From Calliphora vicina (taxonomy: Eukaryota; Arthropoda; Insecta; Diptera; Calliphoridae), in assembly GCF_958450345.1 (NCBI RefSeq), contig NC_088780.1, forward strand, positions 96,918,226 through 96,982,225: a stretch of DNA of 64,000 bases, in the 5' to 3' direction. Positions 1-13,500 of this stretch are shown in pieces. The translations under genes and the position numbers were made by a program. How positions within the stretch are numbered: position 1 is the stretch's first letter; every line of letters starts with the position of its first letter. Under the pieces are notes generated by a model that worked only from the letters and a program-made list of their open reading frames with translations, was not told where the DNA came from and ran no database searches.

Positions 1-1050
1 TGGAATGTATAGAGTTGTTTGAAGTTAAAGGTCTATTTATTCGCTTGGTGTAGCTTCCTATTGGGAATTAATCAACATTTAATCGAAGGATAGCATTGCG
101 ATCCCTCACTTTGTATATATATACTTAGATATTTCATAACTTTTCCGATCAAGCCATATTATCAAATGATGTCTGTTCAAGGACTTGCACAGATTGAATT
201 TTATTATCTCATTTTATGGCAAATTGTACACGTGCCCATTAACTCGATATAAAATCAATAGCTATTAATAACTATGATCTATTTAATATAATTTTTATTG
301 AAAAGTAAAAAAACATGAATCACAATGGTTATCGCATCAAATCACGTAGACAGACACCTTTCTCAAATCTCAAAAGTGTATAAATAGCAATTAAAAAATA
401 ACAATTTAATTAAATTTAATTGTGTATGTTTGTTTTTAGAGTTTTATTATTAGGCCAACTAACTGGCTTCATCGCTATTGAAACATCTCTGTTTTATGAC
501 GTCTTAATGTCTTCTTATGAACGTGCTAAAAACAAAGTTTATTACTTGATCAAAAGTAGTGAGTGATCTAACAGCAACAACAAAAACTAGCACTTCCCCA
601 TAGATTTAAGAGATTAAGAATATAATTTTAATACTATAGTATTAATTATTTGTTTATGATTTTTAAGAAAAGATTAAAAATTGAACTTGCGTCTTTAATA
701 CGATTATATAAAATTGATTATGTGTATTTGCAAGAAAGTAGTAAAAGTTGTTTAACTAAAACAAAAAGCGAATATTTATGTATATAAATTAGCGGTAGTT
801 AAAATGGAATACCCTACAGTAGGCTTTTTTGCTGAACAAATTTCTCAATAAAATATGCTGCTTTAAAAGGGGAGAAATAAAAAATAAATTTTGATTTTAT
901 GGCTAACAGAAGGAATGATTTACTACGCACAATGGTTTTGTTACATATTATTTGGGAAATAATTCGTTTGCTCATTAACAATTGAAAATATCTTAATGAA
1001 ATTTCATACAGTCAGTGCTGAGGTGTTTTTGAGTTTAACTGTATTTACAT
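1..1050. other. AT-rich non-coding stretch, nothing recognised
   Basis: No open frame, repeat match or RNA gene recognised in this stretch. Homopolymer runs and short AT repeats only. Confidence 0.5.
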
Positions 1051-1059
1051 TTGCTCTTA

Positions 1060-1306
1060 TTTGGAATGGGAGCTAGTGGGTGAGCCCCCAAAGTTGCTCA
1101 GATCGCACCCACAAAATCTTCTGTTATTATCCGAATATATAGAAAATTTATACATGCTTACATGTGAGGGTTACCTGTTGTAGTTCAAGAGATATTTATG
1201 TTGAAATTTTATTTGGTTTGAAAAACACAACGGACTATTTGACATAATTTCAATAAACTATCTCCAATCAATCACGAGCTACCGAAATAAAATGTTTCAA
1301 ACCACT
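1060..1306 (+). repeat. RepD fragment ending CCACTGTGC
   Basis: Shares a block (near 1154-1200) with 9003-9055 and, inverted, 10600-10640. It ends with the same AAACCACTGTGC terminus as the copy ending at 40062. Confidence 0.5.
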
Positions 1307-1309
1307 GTG

Positions 1310-2270
1310 CGACGCTTGGTTTTTTGCTTTTTAGTGGCGATGGTTTAATTTTTGGTTTTGAATTTGATTTATTTGATCGTTTAAATAGTTTTAATGAGCT
1401 AACTATACCTAATTTAGTAATCAGTATAGTTTTCATCATCTTGCTAGATATTTGTAGCTAAAACCTGTAAGAAACCACAGTAGGCTCTTAAAGATCTTTA
1501 GTTTAGTACATATTTAGTTCATTGATACAATTTTAAATATTCAAAAGGCATAGAAGCAAAGCTGAGATTAATTATTTGAAACAAAACCAGGCATCTTTAC
1601 TAACTGAACTATTATTCAGCATCTTTATATAATATTTATTACTACCTATTTCCTTTCAGTGCACTTAATCCTCCAAAACTCCTAACAATGTCATCAACAC
1701 TGAAAAATATTCTACCTGCTGCAGTTTCTCTTTCCGTGCATTTTTTTTAATCAGAACCTGTTAAGCAAGGGGTGGTTGCATTACTAAATCAAAATTCATT
1801 AATTGCTTTCAAAATGTGTCTGCTTCAAATTGTATTTACACATTCCAAAACCAAAAACCTTAAATAATCATTAATTTTGTATATTAATGACAGTTTACAG
1901 AGACAGACCCAGTTGAAAGTAACATTTATTTGAACTGTATTCTGTAAGTCGCTCATGACCATTAAGAATTTGTTTATTGTTTGTTGCTTTTGTTGCGTTA
2001 GTACAAGTTTACGGTTCTATCTGTCAAAAACTCCGAAGAAGAAATGCTGACATCACAATAAAACAACACACCAACAACAATGAAACACTAAACAAAGCAA
2101 CAAAAAAAAAAAAACAAGTCAAAATGCAAACAAACAAAAACACGTTCATTATTTATGTTTATTTTGTTTAATGGACATGTAGTAAAAATTTTATTTAATT
2201 TAACCCTTAATATGGATCGTTAAAATTTAGCGAATTAAACAAAGCATGCTTTTAGGATTGCAGATTTTAC
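1310..2270. other. Non-coding, A/T-rich, nothing recognised
   Basis: Contains short A- and CAA-rich runs around 2040-2140. No homology seen to coding families or to the repeat groups listed here. Confidence 0.45.
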
Positions 2271-2272
2271 TA

Positions 2273-2530
2273 CTATATATGTATATGGGAGATTTCATAC
2301 CAAGTGAACCAACTTTTGAAATCTATGTCTTCCGATTGGGATTCATAGACAATTTTTCAACAATGTCGGTCAAGAACTCTCTGAGTTAAAGGGGGTCAAA
2401 ATTTGACATTTTGGCCAAACAGTTGTTTTTTCTTCATCCATGTAACTTATTACCTATTGCTCTATCTATCCAATAGAACTAACCTTAGTGAAAATTTCAT
2501 CCCAATCGAAGATGTGAAATCCCCCATATA
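2273..2530. repeat. RepC fold-back element
   Basis: The ends form an imperfect inverted repeat (TATATGGGAGATTTCAT near 2280 versus its complement near 2511-2527). Related copies lie at about 8500-8960, 16130-16760 and 49190-49395. Confidence 0.6.
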
Positions 2531-3561
2531 TAAATAAAATATTCAGACTCGGGTTTATATTTATTTTTAATTTAATAATTTCAAAGAACACTGAAAAATC
2601 TTTCTATGTATGGAACTAAAATATATTATGTATGCAACGTACTTAGTATCCGAGAAGGCTACCGCTAAATCAATTCTGCTATAATCTATAAGGATCCAGA
2701 ATAGAAACACAAACTTATATTTACCATTACTAATCATGTAAGTAATACCCCGACATTGTCGGAGAGAAATAGATTTTGCTTTAGTGATCGTAAGCTATTT
2801 TTTTACAAACTTTATTGAAACGAACAAAGAAATTGAAAATAAATCTGCCATACCTAACTAACTGCTCCAATTGGCCATAAATTTTACAGAGGGACAGCAG
2901 AGGAGTATTCGAGTTTATTATTGGCGGATGGAATCCAGAAACCCCTCAGGAGCCGCGCTATGGGTTCTCAAAGTAGCGCACCTCTGACATACACAATTTT
3001 TAAGTGTATGAGTACTGTTTGTGATTCCTCCAAATTTTAATAAAAGTCAAAGTCTCCGATAATGCCTAAAAATTATGTTTTCTTGTGATATTTATCTTTT
3101 ATAGCCACAAAATCGGACACCATTTGTCCTGTTAGTTAAACAATATAAAAAAAAATTATTGAAAAAAGCCTAAATCCTAAATTTGTTTCCATCTTTCCAT
3201 ATGCTATAAAAGTGAGTACCAAGGTAACAATTTTCATTGCGATATGTTAACGAATTATTTATTTTCTTAAATATATTGCTATTTATCTGGTTCTCCCGAT
3301 TTGTTTTGTTTTATATTTTCTGTTACTAGAAAATATCAGTAGTTAATTTTACCTTCCTAGTTTTATGCATTCAAATGTTTTCAAAGTTTTTACTTATATT
3401 TTGATCCAAAACGTTTTAACGATTTAACATATTTTTCAATTGATAAAGAACTAATGATAATTTTAGTTCTTTATGAATTTTTATGATACGTTTATATTGT
3501 TTATTTGGTTGGCCAATAATAGGCAGATCTTTATAAAATTAGGTTTTGCAATTTTTGTATA

Positions 3562-3907
3562 CAGTGAGTCTCACTCAAAATCGTACAACATATTTTTTTT
3601 AAATATTATGAAATTATACAGGCAATAATAGTTGATTATATAAAAAATTAAAAGTAATTTTATTAATTGGAACAAAAAATATGTATTTCAACAAAAAAGT
3701 TAACAAAACCTCAATGACACACTGACAGTCTTGCCCAATTTTTTTATTTGTGGATAAGGGTAATTAAAATTATACCCAATTTTCTGATAGGTAATAGCAC
3801 ACACAATATAAAAATAGCATTCTAAAATATTTCCAAAACATCAACTTTCTAAAACTAATGAATAAAATTTGACTACGATGGTGTACGATTTTAAATGACA
3901 TACACTG
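3562..3907. mobile_element. Tc1-like MITE, TA-flanked
   Basis: 346 bp bounded by TA on both sides. The termini start CAGTG and stay similar inward for about 30 bases, with a shared AAAATCGTACA core. No transposase is encoded. CAGTG ends and a TA target fit the Tc1/mariner superfamily. Confidence 0.75.
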
Positions 3908-4145
3908 TATATGCAGTTTATTGATGTTGAATTTCAAACTGATTATGATATTGGCATGAGAGTTATTTATATTTAAGATATTTTCGGTAGCTGACCTAAT
4001 ATGGGCACTATGACCAAAAACGGAAAGATATTCACAAAACCCAGCTGTTTGGTTTTTGATTACATACATATTTCTTATCTGTGCAATGATCAATTAGAAG
4101 CCGATCTTCATAAAATTTAGTACGGACATTTTTATTTATATATAA

Positions 4146-5075
4146 CTAGCTGAACCCGGTCCATGTTGCTGACCCTTCGAAAACATCTGTTTTATATTGC
4201 ATTTCGATCTCGATTTTAATATATAGTGTCGGACAAAGTCGGTGATAAAACCTTCAATGTTAATACATGTGGTGGCATGCCAGCTGGTTCCAATTTGAAT
4301 TATTCAAAATTTGTTTCGCCAGGCAGTTTGAATTGAATTTGGTCATTGAACTTGTTAACATCATAATTTTTTTATGCCAAAATTGCACGTTCCCACAGCC
4401 AATCGAAATTTTTGTAGTTGATTGTAAGACCTTGTCGACAACGGCTTGAAAATTCATTTGCATTTGGCGGAAGTTCGGGAACGAAATCTCATTTGTGACG
4501 GGATCAATTGGAATTTTTCCATTTCCGATGTCCAACAATTGTTTTGAGAATGATTCGGCAGAAGGGTATTACAGCAAATGCACACGCATGTTCGTTGATT
4601 GCTAGAAGTAAAATTAAAGGAACTTCGCATCATCATTGGGAAGCGGGAGCAATGATCCAATTCTGTGGTACATTTCGGCGCGTCATTTAAAAGCATGAGT
4701 TGCACTTTTGGATATTTTAAATGAAGCGCTTGGAAATAGGATTGGCGACGGAACCGTAACCCAGAAGCAGTTCCGGCGGCTCGATAATTGGTGGCAGAAT
4801 AACTTTTCCGTTCGAACAGCACATTCCCGGGGATTCCTTAGGGAACTTCAAAACGCTGCAATGTTTGTTCATTGCGCCAATCAGTACATCCTTGTGATTC
4901 CTGCAATCATCATACTTATTTTAATAAAATGCCGGCAACTTTAAATCGATTCTTTCTCTTGATCGAGCCATTCGGGAGCGATTGGCTTCTAGTCTTTCGA
5001 TATCTTGTTGTGGTGTCTCTGCAGCTCTCGAGAGTCCATACGACATACACACATAGATTATGACATTAGCGGTAT
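4146..5075 (-). mobile_element. Decayed Helitron with helicase remnant
   Basis: Read on the minus strand, 4985-5045 gives SRAAETPQQDIERLEANRSR, typical of the N-terminal part of Helitron Rep/helicase proteins. 4260-4860 gives PIF1-type helicase pieces in shifting frames, including LDIGNGKIPIDP and GMPPHVLTLK. The 3' end CTAG is at 4146-4149, followed by T, and a GC-rich stretch sits just before it. The central Rep region is missing and frameshifts are frequent, so it is a dead, internally deleted copy. Confidence 0.82.
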
Positions 5076-5263
5076 AATATACAAATTTGATTTTTTTTAC
5101 ATAATAACTTTTTTGGAGGTTGTCTCATCTTTTGCATCATAACTCTGGTTCTAATTGATTGAATTTGTCCATTTTCACTACAAAATATTTCTGATATGGA
5201 AAAATTTCATACTCCTGCGTAATTCCTTAAAGGTTGAGTTGCCATGCGACCTGGAATGAGCTT

Positions 5264-5957
5264 GAGGGTATTATGCGTTTGTGTAGCTGTTTGTAGCGCC
5301 CAAAAATATTAAACTAACACACACATTAAAGTATAGCGATCGACTTAGAATCACTTTCTGAGTCGATTAAACGATGTCCGTCCGTCTGGTTGGCTGGCTG
5401 TCCATGTAAACCTTTTGCGCAGAGTACAGGTCGCAATTTTGAAGATATTTCGATAAAATTATTTTATTTTTTCGGCCCAAGGACCACGCCTATTGAAACT
5501 CGCTGAAATCGGTCTATTATTTCACCTAGCCCCCATACAAATGTCCTTCCGAAATTGGACTTTATCGGTCATAAATGTTTAATTTATAAATGTATCTCCA
5601 CAAATAGCGCTCCAAATAAGTTTTATATATACAAAATTCATGTCACAAAATTTTGTTACGATCGGTCCATAATTAGTCATAGCTCCAATATAGACCCGCT
5701 TCCGAAAATCACTTTAAGGTGCATAAATCGCTTAAAAATATTGGTATACTCACAAAATTCAACACAAATAACTTTCGTATAGACATAAATTACACGATCT
5801 AATTTCATGGTGATCGGTCCATAATTGGTCATATTATGGCCATATATAGCCCACTTCCAAAAATCACTCAAAAATATAAATTATTGAAATTTTAAAAGAA
5901 AAATGTTTTTGCTCTTTTACTTAGTGTAGGTCGGGCTTGACCATACTTTTTATTTGT
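5264..5957 (+). mobile_element. RepA copy (Helentron-like non-autonomous element)
   Basis: Shows the family layout: the GTATTATGCGTTTGTG head, three modules each with a GGTC(C/T)AT(A/T)AT core at 5511, 5664 and 5817 (153-bp period), and a GTCGGGCTTGACC subterminal hairpin. The terminal CTTACTTG is eroded. Confidence 0.75.
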
Positions 5958-5960
5958 CTT

Positions 5961-6744
5961 TATAACCACCAGCAAAAGAGATGATGGGTATATTGTTCCT
6001 CGCAAGATTCTAAGACGATCAAGCTATGTCCGTCCGTCTGTTGAAAACACAATAAGGCCCAAACGAAATCAGCTAGCTGGCTGAAATTTTTCACAAATAA
6101 TCTCTCTTGATATGGTTTATTTCGTGTTGACAATTAGCAATATCGGTCCATGATTTCATCTAGCCCCCATACAAATATAGACAAATATGTTTGAACAGTC
6201 ATAAATATGTTGATTATGCGGCAAGCCTGTACTCAGTACTCTGAAATTGTACTGTAAAATATGGCAAAATTCGGGAAACATTTGTCCCCATACAAGGTTC
6301 TCCTCAGAAAATGTATTGAACATTCATAATTGTCTTCAATATTGAGAAGAAACTGGACATAAACAACTTTTGTGATGATCGGTCCATAATTGAACCTACC
6401 CCATATAAACCCTATATAAGGAAAAAATATTTTATTGTCACATATTTTGTCAATTCACAAGGTCTCTAATCATGTCATATTGTCATAATGTCCTAATATT
6501 TCACAATGGTTTTTATTGCTTTTCAAGCTAAAAATGTCCTCAAATAATACTACTCTGTATGCTATGTTTGTTGTGTTATCATAACCAACCAGCAGAGACC
6601 TGCGCCGAATGCCTAAGAGTCGGTTAAGCCGAGCTGCCAAGTTGTGATATATTAGGACATTATGACAATATGACTGATAAGAGACCTTGTGAATTGACCA
6701 ATTGATTTAAGATTCGGCACAGCCGAATATAACACTCTTACTTG
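5961..6744 (+). mobile_element. RepA-like element, second subfamily
   Basis: Begins ATAACCACCAGCAAAAGAG and ends with hairpin ATTCGGCACAGCCGAAT followed by ATAACACTCTTACTTG, the same end design as RepA. It is interrupted by a fold-back at 6447-6700. Confidence 0.6.
6447..6700. mobile_element. Fold-back MITE with about 59-bp arms
   Basis: The left arm 6447-6506 and right arm 6642-6700 are near-perfect inverted copies, including the shared core TATTAGGACATTATGACA. About 135 bp lie between them. No coding capacity. Confidence 0.8.
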
Positions 6745-6749
6745 CGTCA

Positions 6750-7306
6750 ATTGCCCTTTTTGTAAGAACAGATTTTACCCTTTAGCACATCAAAGGGTTA
6801 AATTGAAACCCAAGCATCAACCAACAAACCAACGATATAGACTCTTGAGATATCAAACGTTGTTATTATTGTTGTTGCCGTTCTGTTGCCGGCAGTTCTG
6901 CTCTCACTGCGACGGCATACACTAACTGCGACACTTTATTGATGAGCATTTTAAAGAATCATTTAATAAAACAGAAAACACACATTTCAGTTTTAAACAA
7001 AACATTTAAATACACATTTTTAATTTAGTTTATAAACTAACTTTGGACAGGCAACAAGAAAAAGATCACAACTTTAAAGAAACAACAAAAAAATATATAA
7101 ATTAATTGTGTAAATTAAAACTGAAATTCTATAAAAGTCGTATTAAATGTTTGAAAATAAAAAAAAATCAACAATAAATAAATAGTTTTTAAGTGCCACT
7201 GACTGACTGTCTGTCTAGTAAATAATTGTGTGTGTGAATTAAATGTTATTTATTTAAAATAAACAACTTCATCAACAAGTGACACCTTTCTCCCTATTCG
7301 CTGACA
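6750..7306 (+). other. 5' flank and probable 5' UTR of gene 1
   Basis: No gene here. An Inr-like TCAGTT occurs at 6987-6992 without a convincing TATA box or DPE, so a start site cannot be fixed. A CT-rich run (near 7201-7215) and AT-rich leader precede the ATG at 7307. Confidence 0.35.
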
Positions 7307-7578
7307 ATGAAGTTTAAAACAGTTGCAGGCGGCGGAAAAACAATATTTTTACCGTTCTCATCAGGACAGTTGTCACGGCAACGTCTGTTCTCAACATTTC
7401 TATTTGTATTTATTGTAATTGTTAATTGCTTTAGTGCTGTCAAGTGTAATAAATATGAAAATGAATTCTATTCCTCGGTAGCCGGCTTGGAGAGATTATT
7501 AAAGACTGAACAAATACTGATGACAGATCTAAAGGATTATGTCGCAACAACTACACAACAACTTGCCCTATTGGAAAA
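7307..7578 (+). CDS. Gene 1 exon 1: signal sequence and start of P4H N-terminal region
   Basis: Codes for residues 1-90 plus two bases. The start is the only ATG in frame before the conserved YSSVAGLERLLKTE block. The first 28 residues are polar and basic and precede a strongly hydrophobic run (about 27-43), so the signal peptide has an unusually long n-region. The donor is AAAA|GTGAGT, phase 2. Confidence 0.88.
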
Positions 7579-10500
7579 GTGAGTGAAAATATAAATATTA
7601 AAAAAAAAACAGAAAAACAAAGACAAATTGTTTATTCAACTGTAATGAATACGGGTGATTTTAAATAAAATTTAAAACAAATTTAATACAAAAGGAAAAC
7701 AAATATTTAAATATACATTCAGTATTAATTAGATACTCTAATAAATAAATCATTAAAAAGCTGTCATAAAATACCGAACATGTCTGGGAAAATTTAGCTA
7801 AAACTATAAAAATAAATCATTAAAATTTTAAACAAGTTAAATTAATTCTAATAATTAAGTGAGGCCATAAAATCAATACAGGCTGATAAAAAAACGCAAT
7901 TAATGGGAATGCAATAAATAAATTCGCCATTTTAAAAAAAATCTATTTAAGAAACGTATCTTCTTAGCTGGTATTAAACAATTAAAAGTATTAGAAATAA
8001 GTAGAGATAAATGTTTATTAAAAATTAATCATACCAAAAAGGCAAGTCAACTTTCTAAATTTAATGACACTTCTTTTTTGATTTGGTCTTAAAAATATGA
8101 ATTATCCAAAATATATGTCAAATTAAAGGAATTTATGTGAAATAAATTTATATTTATAAAATATACATCGTTACGGAATTCAGTTAACTGTCACATTTAA
8201 TGAAAATCTGCATAGATATTGGAAAATATCACAGTTCACTAAATTATATAAATTTCGAATCAAGACCTTTTCGATTTTAAAGATTTATTTCTATACTCGC
8301 ATTTAGTTTGACAATTTTACAATTAAGGATACTGCTCTCTTTAAAAAGTTTAAAATGCAATAGATTGTTTGTGAAACAATTTTTTTAATCCTCTCATTTA
8401 TAAAATTGTTTTTAATTAAATTAATATATAGTTAATATTTAGATCCGCTATTAGCAAAAAAAACAGACTAATTTAGTTAAAAAACTGATATTTCAATTTC
8501 AAATGATAATATCTTTTAAACTACATATAAGTAGTAGATTCCATATATGTATATGGAAAAGTCAAAAATTGTATGTCTTGAGTTACAAAATATTTATTTT
8601 GATAGATATTCCACTCCCATCCCACTAAGCGACCAAAAAGGTCTTGATGGAAAATGTATAAGTTTCTTTTGAGGAAAATAAAGTGCCCATTTTGAAAAAA
8701 ATTAAAAAGTTTTTGATTTCGGAAAAAAAATGACAAAATTTTTATATTTTTTTTCGAAAGATTGAGGAAATATTTATCTAAACTATTTGGGACACATTTT
8801 GCTAAGAACAATAGGCCAAAATATCAAACTCTAACTCAGGGATTTCTTGACCGATCTTGTTGAAAAATTGTGTTTGAATTACTATCCAATAGCTCTAACT
8901 ATGGTGCAAATTTACTCCCGATCGGAAGACATCGATTTTAAAAATTGGTTCACTTGATCTGAAATAGCTGAAATAAAATAGTCTTTGAGAAGATCTACAA
9001 AATACGCTTACATGTGTAGGTTATCTCTAGTAGTTGAGGAGATATTTACATTTATTGATTTATTTATTTTTTTTAATTTAGTTCTATGTTTGGGTTTTAG
9101 ATATGGCGGGCCTACGGAAGTTCGAAATTTATTTTTAAAATATCAACTATAAATAAAAAGACTTGCTAACAGTTATATCGTCCCTATGAAAAATTACATG
9201 CATCGAAAGTTGGCAGTTGGCAAAACTAAACAAATTATACTATTGTGATTTTTCATGAAGAAAAACATAAAATTTGATTTGGTGTAAATTTTTAACGATA
9301 TAGATATTGAATAATTGTTAGTAATATTATTATTACTAACTTTATTATAATTCAATAATAATTACTTAATTCTTGAATAATTATTACTTAGGGATAATGA
9401 ACTGTATGAGATATACAAATCGATATATAGGAAAAGGATCAGAGGCGATATTTTCCTAAAATAAAAGAGAGAAACCAGAGATTAGTTGTAGAGGAGATAT
9501 TTGGGATAAATTCTTCTTAGGAAACACGAGATGGGAATAAATCTTAAAGGCAAGATAAATAAAAAGATTCCAATTATATTTTGATTTCAATAACTTACAT
9601 GTTATTTAATACTTTATTTAAAAGTTATGAGTTGAGATGAGTGTGGAGTCTTCTGGTTGAGATGTGTGTTCAGCTTCTGTAGTGACGTGCGACTTGGCTA
9701 GGCAATTGAGGCAATATTCATTGATTCACACCTCTTTTCCGTTGCTCTACACTCATTGCTAAAAACGTTTTACAGAACTTTAGTGGATGAAATCTGTAGC
9801 AGATGCGACATTGATGAATATTAGCATTTCTGCAAGACATGTTATTTAAAACTTTATTTAAAAGTTCTGAGTTGAGATGAGTGTGGAGTCTTCTGGTTGA
9901 GATGTCCTTGCGTGTTCAGCTTCTAATCGGTAATAGTAGCAATAGGAATTTAACTTATTTCATTTGGAAGTTCTCAACCAAAAAACTCGTTTAAATGTAG
10001 TACAAATTCATTTTACATTGTGGGATATAAATTCAATAGCAAGTTAATTCTCAATAATTCGAAGGTTGGGATTAATATATAATATTATAATAGAAATTTC
10101 AAATTACAAATATAATTAGCATGTTTCAAATTTTAACAGATATCATAACAAAATTTGTAGCTAATGTAGATCCAAATATCCTTAAATCAATGACATTATA
10201 ATTTTTGACACTTGTTATTTTCAAATACCAAAATTCCTAAAACGTTCCAAAAACTGATTTTTTTTTAGAAAAGTGCCTACTGTGACGTTATTTAACGTGT
10301 GATAGTAAAAAAAGTTTGTAGGTATTTAAGAAACATATACATAGGATTATATAAATATGAAGATTTTTCGTGTATCGGTGTCTTTTTAGGTAAAAAATAC
10401 GGCCCTTTTTACATGTTCCAACTTTGAATGCTTGTAACTTTTTATAGGGACAAGCAAGTTTTTTTTTTATTTTATTTAGAATGTTATCGCCAATAAGCTG

Positions 10501-13500
10501 TTATTTTGAAAATAAAGTTCGACCCTCCGTAGGACCGCAATATCTTAAAAACCATAAAAAGATCGAGCAAAATTAAAGGAAATAAATCAAAAAACCCAAA
10601 TATCTCTTCAACTAATAGAGATAATCTACACATGTAAGGAAATTTTGTTATAGATCTTCTCTTAAATTTCAGCTCATTCGGAACATACTTGAATTTTTGA
10701 CGATTTTTTTTTAAAAATCTGAGACACAAGGAGGTGTGTAATTTTGCTAAATAAGCGTAAAAAGCTTTATTTGCAACTTTGGTATCTTTGGTAATCTGCA
10801 CTGAAATTTTGCGGAAAAAATTTTCATAAATTTTTAAGTAGAAATTTATAACCGGTTATGGCCACCAATAGGCTAGGTTGTTGAAAATAAATAAATAAAA
10901 AAATATTTTAATCCATAAATGTCCTTTTTGATTTTCTCGAAAAAAAGATCCCCATAAAATATAAATTTGACAATAAGAATTCCCTCAGACATTAACTTAC
11001 AACATTTTTTCAGTTAGTATAATGCTTCCTTCGATAAAAAAAAACTAAAACTTTGAACCACTGTACAAAAAAATTCAGACCATTTCGACTATAAGTTTAT
11101 TCTACTAAAATGATCTAGTCAACATGCTCTTTGAGAATTATAGAGTCGTTATTCTGTTCCAATCAAAAAGTCTCAATTTGTTGGACAGTGTTATTAATAT
11201 CGTGATGAAATTGGTCATACACATGTATGACCAACTCTATTGGGCAGTTTGAACTGCCCAATAGAGTTATGCAAAATGTTCTACTTAAAAATGTTGTAGT
11301 AAAATTAACTTAAATATTGCTACAATTGAAATTTAGGTCAAATATCCCTAACATAGTAGGTCGTTAAATGCTAGTCACAATATAAACTGATACAATATTA
11401 GGAGTCTTCTAACATTAGTTGTAAGTTTATTTTCCCATAAAAGTATATGTATGACATATACATATTTATATAGTTTTATTAGGTGACAAAAAACATATCA
11501 CACCTACCCCTCGATGTTTATTAAATAAAAAACAAGTAAGAAAGTATATTCAGTCAAGCCGGACCGTATAATACCCTACACTAAAACATTTTCCTTTTAA
11601 AATTTCAATAATTTTTTTGGGTAAGAGATTTTCGAAAGTAGGCCTTATATGGGAGCTATGAAAGATCATGGACCGATCGTCATGAAGTTGAGATGTATGA
11701 TTTCCTTAATTTTTAAGAGGTCATTTTCGGAAGAGGGCCTTATATGGGAGCTATGACCTGATTTCTATGTGAAATTTATTTCTGTTGACTTTTATGTGGA
11801 TTCCAACATCTTTAAGAGCTTTATGATCGTTAAAGATTTTTGAAAGTGGGCCTTATATGAGAGCTATGTGCAGTTATGGATTGATACGCAAAAACTTTTT
11901 AAATATAATTTATCGATTTGAACCATTTTCAATAGGCTGTGCCATGTGCCAAATCATATCAAAATATCTTCAATAAGAAGGTGATTCTGAGTCGATCAGT
12001 ATACTTTAAGGTATATTGAAATATTGAATATTAAGGTATGATTGTGTAGGGTATAAAAATTAAAGTATATAAACAAAATACGCGAAATTACCCCCAAAGA
12101 AAACTGGTAGAACATGACGAACAATAATCACTTTACCGGCAACTACTGCGTTAATTAATTCAATAACAATAATTTTAAAACTAAAGAGGTTTTTATTAAT
12201 CAATAAAAAAAAAGTATCAATATTAAAAAAAAAATTAACCGTTCGACAAATGCAAATGTCAAACAAAACAAACAATGGTGTGAACATATATAGCAGCACA
12301 TTAAATAATAAACTTAAACCGTTAACCATTAGTTTTGTGAAAGTCTTTTGTATCACTTAATTAATGCAAATATCAAATAACTAAAATTTAAATACACATC
12401 GTGCAAATGTGTTTATAATAATACAATATAAAATGCTATTCTCATAAATAAATTTTATTTATTTTTATTTCCTCAAAGTGTCAAATTTATGTGTTTTTTT
12501 TTCATTTTTGCTTTGGTTGCTGTTTTTACCAAATTTAGTACATGAAATTTTGCTAAATGTTTCAATATGAAACATGAATATGCATACAAATGGGATGAAT
12601 AGAGTATGAGTTTGAACATTTTTTGTTTTTTTAAAAATACTTGGTATAGAATTCAATTTAATTTAAATTAAATTTGCTTGTCCACTCGAACGGAAGGTTT
12701 CAACTTTAAATGATATACAGTTTCAGTCGGTTTCCGACTTAACTCTTTATGTTTGCGTATTTATTTTAACCTGTTTAACATGTTTAGAATTTTATTTAAA
12801 ATCTAATTAGTAAATTTTATACATTAATGTCAGTGTGTATTGCTAATTTTGGAATATTTTAGAAAGCTTATTTCGTAAGTAGAATATGGAACTAGTTTTT
12901 TTTCGCAAAATATTGCCTAACAATTATAAATGAATATAGATATGTATATAAGAGGGGATATCAAGATCACTATTTAGGTGAATTTGTGTCAATTCATAAC
13001 TGTAGTTCTTGTTGCAAGTAAAACAGATTTATGTGAATGCGTCATTGAATTGAATATCTTTGAGCTAATTTAAATATAAGAGAATTTTAAGTCGGGTTTG
13101 GTTAAAAAACTAAGGAAAATATATGCATCAAATACAAAGCAGCTCGTTTTTGATTCAAGCTCTAAATGTGCGATCAAAAGAGAAAATATGTTGAAATGTT
13201 ATTATATTTTTGAATATAGTGCTCCATTTCTTATCTATAGATATACAAACTGTTTATATTTTGCTATATCAAATTAATGAGCTTAAATGTGCACTACTAA
13301 TGTTCGTAGTATATTTAACCTAATTTTTTTATTTATGTATTTTATTCAATGTTTATTAATATGCTTTATTTTGTATTACAGAGAAATATTAAAAATAGAA
13401 ATAGAACACGAATTGGCAGCAGCTGATACAGAGAATTATCTCACCAATCCAGTGAATGCATACAAATTAATTAATCGTCTGTTTAATGGATGGGACAAAT

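Noticed and set aside
12060..12656. Minus-strand open frames of 98 and 63 codons in gene 1 intron 1
   Set aside because: Low-complexity Phe/Leu/Ile-rich translations expected from AT-rich DNA, with no homology or splice context.
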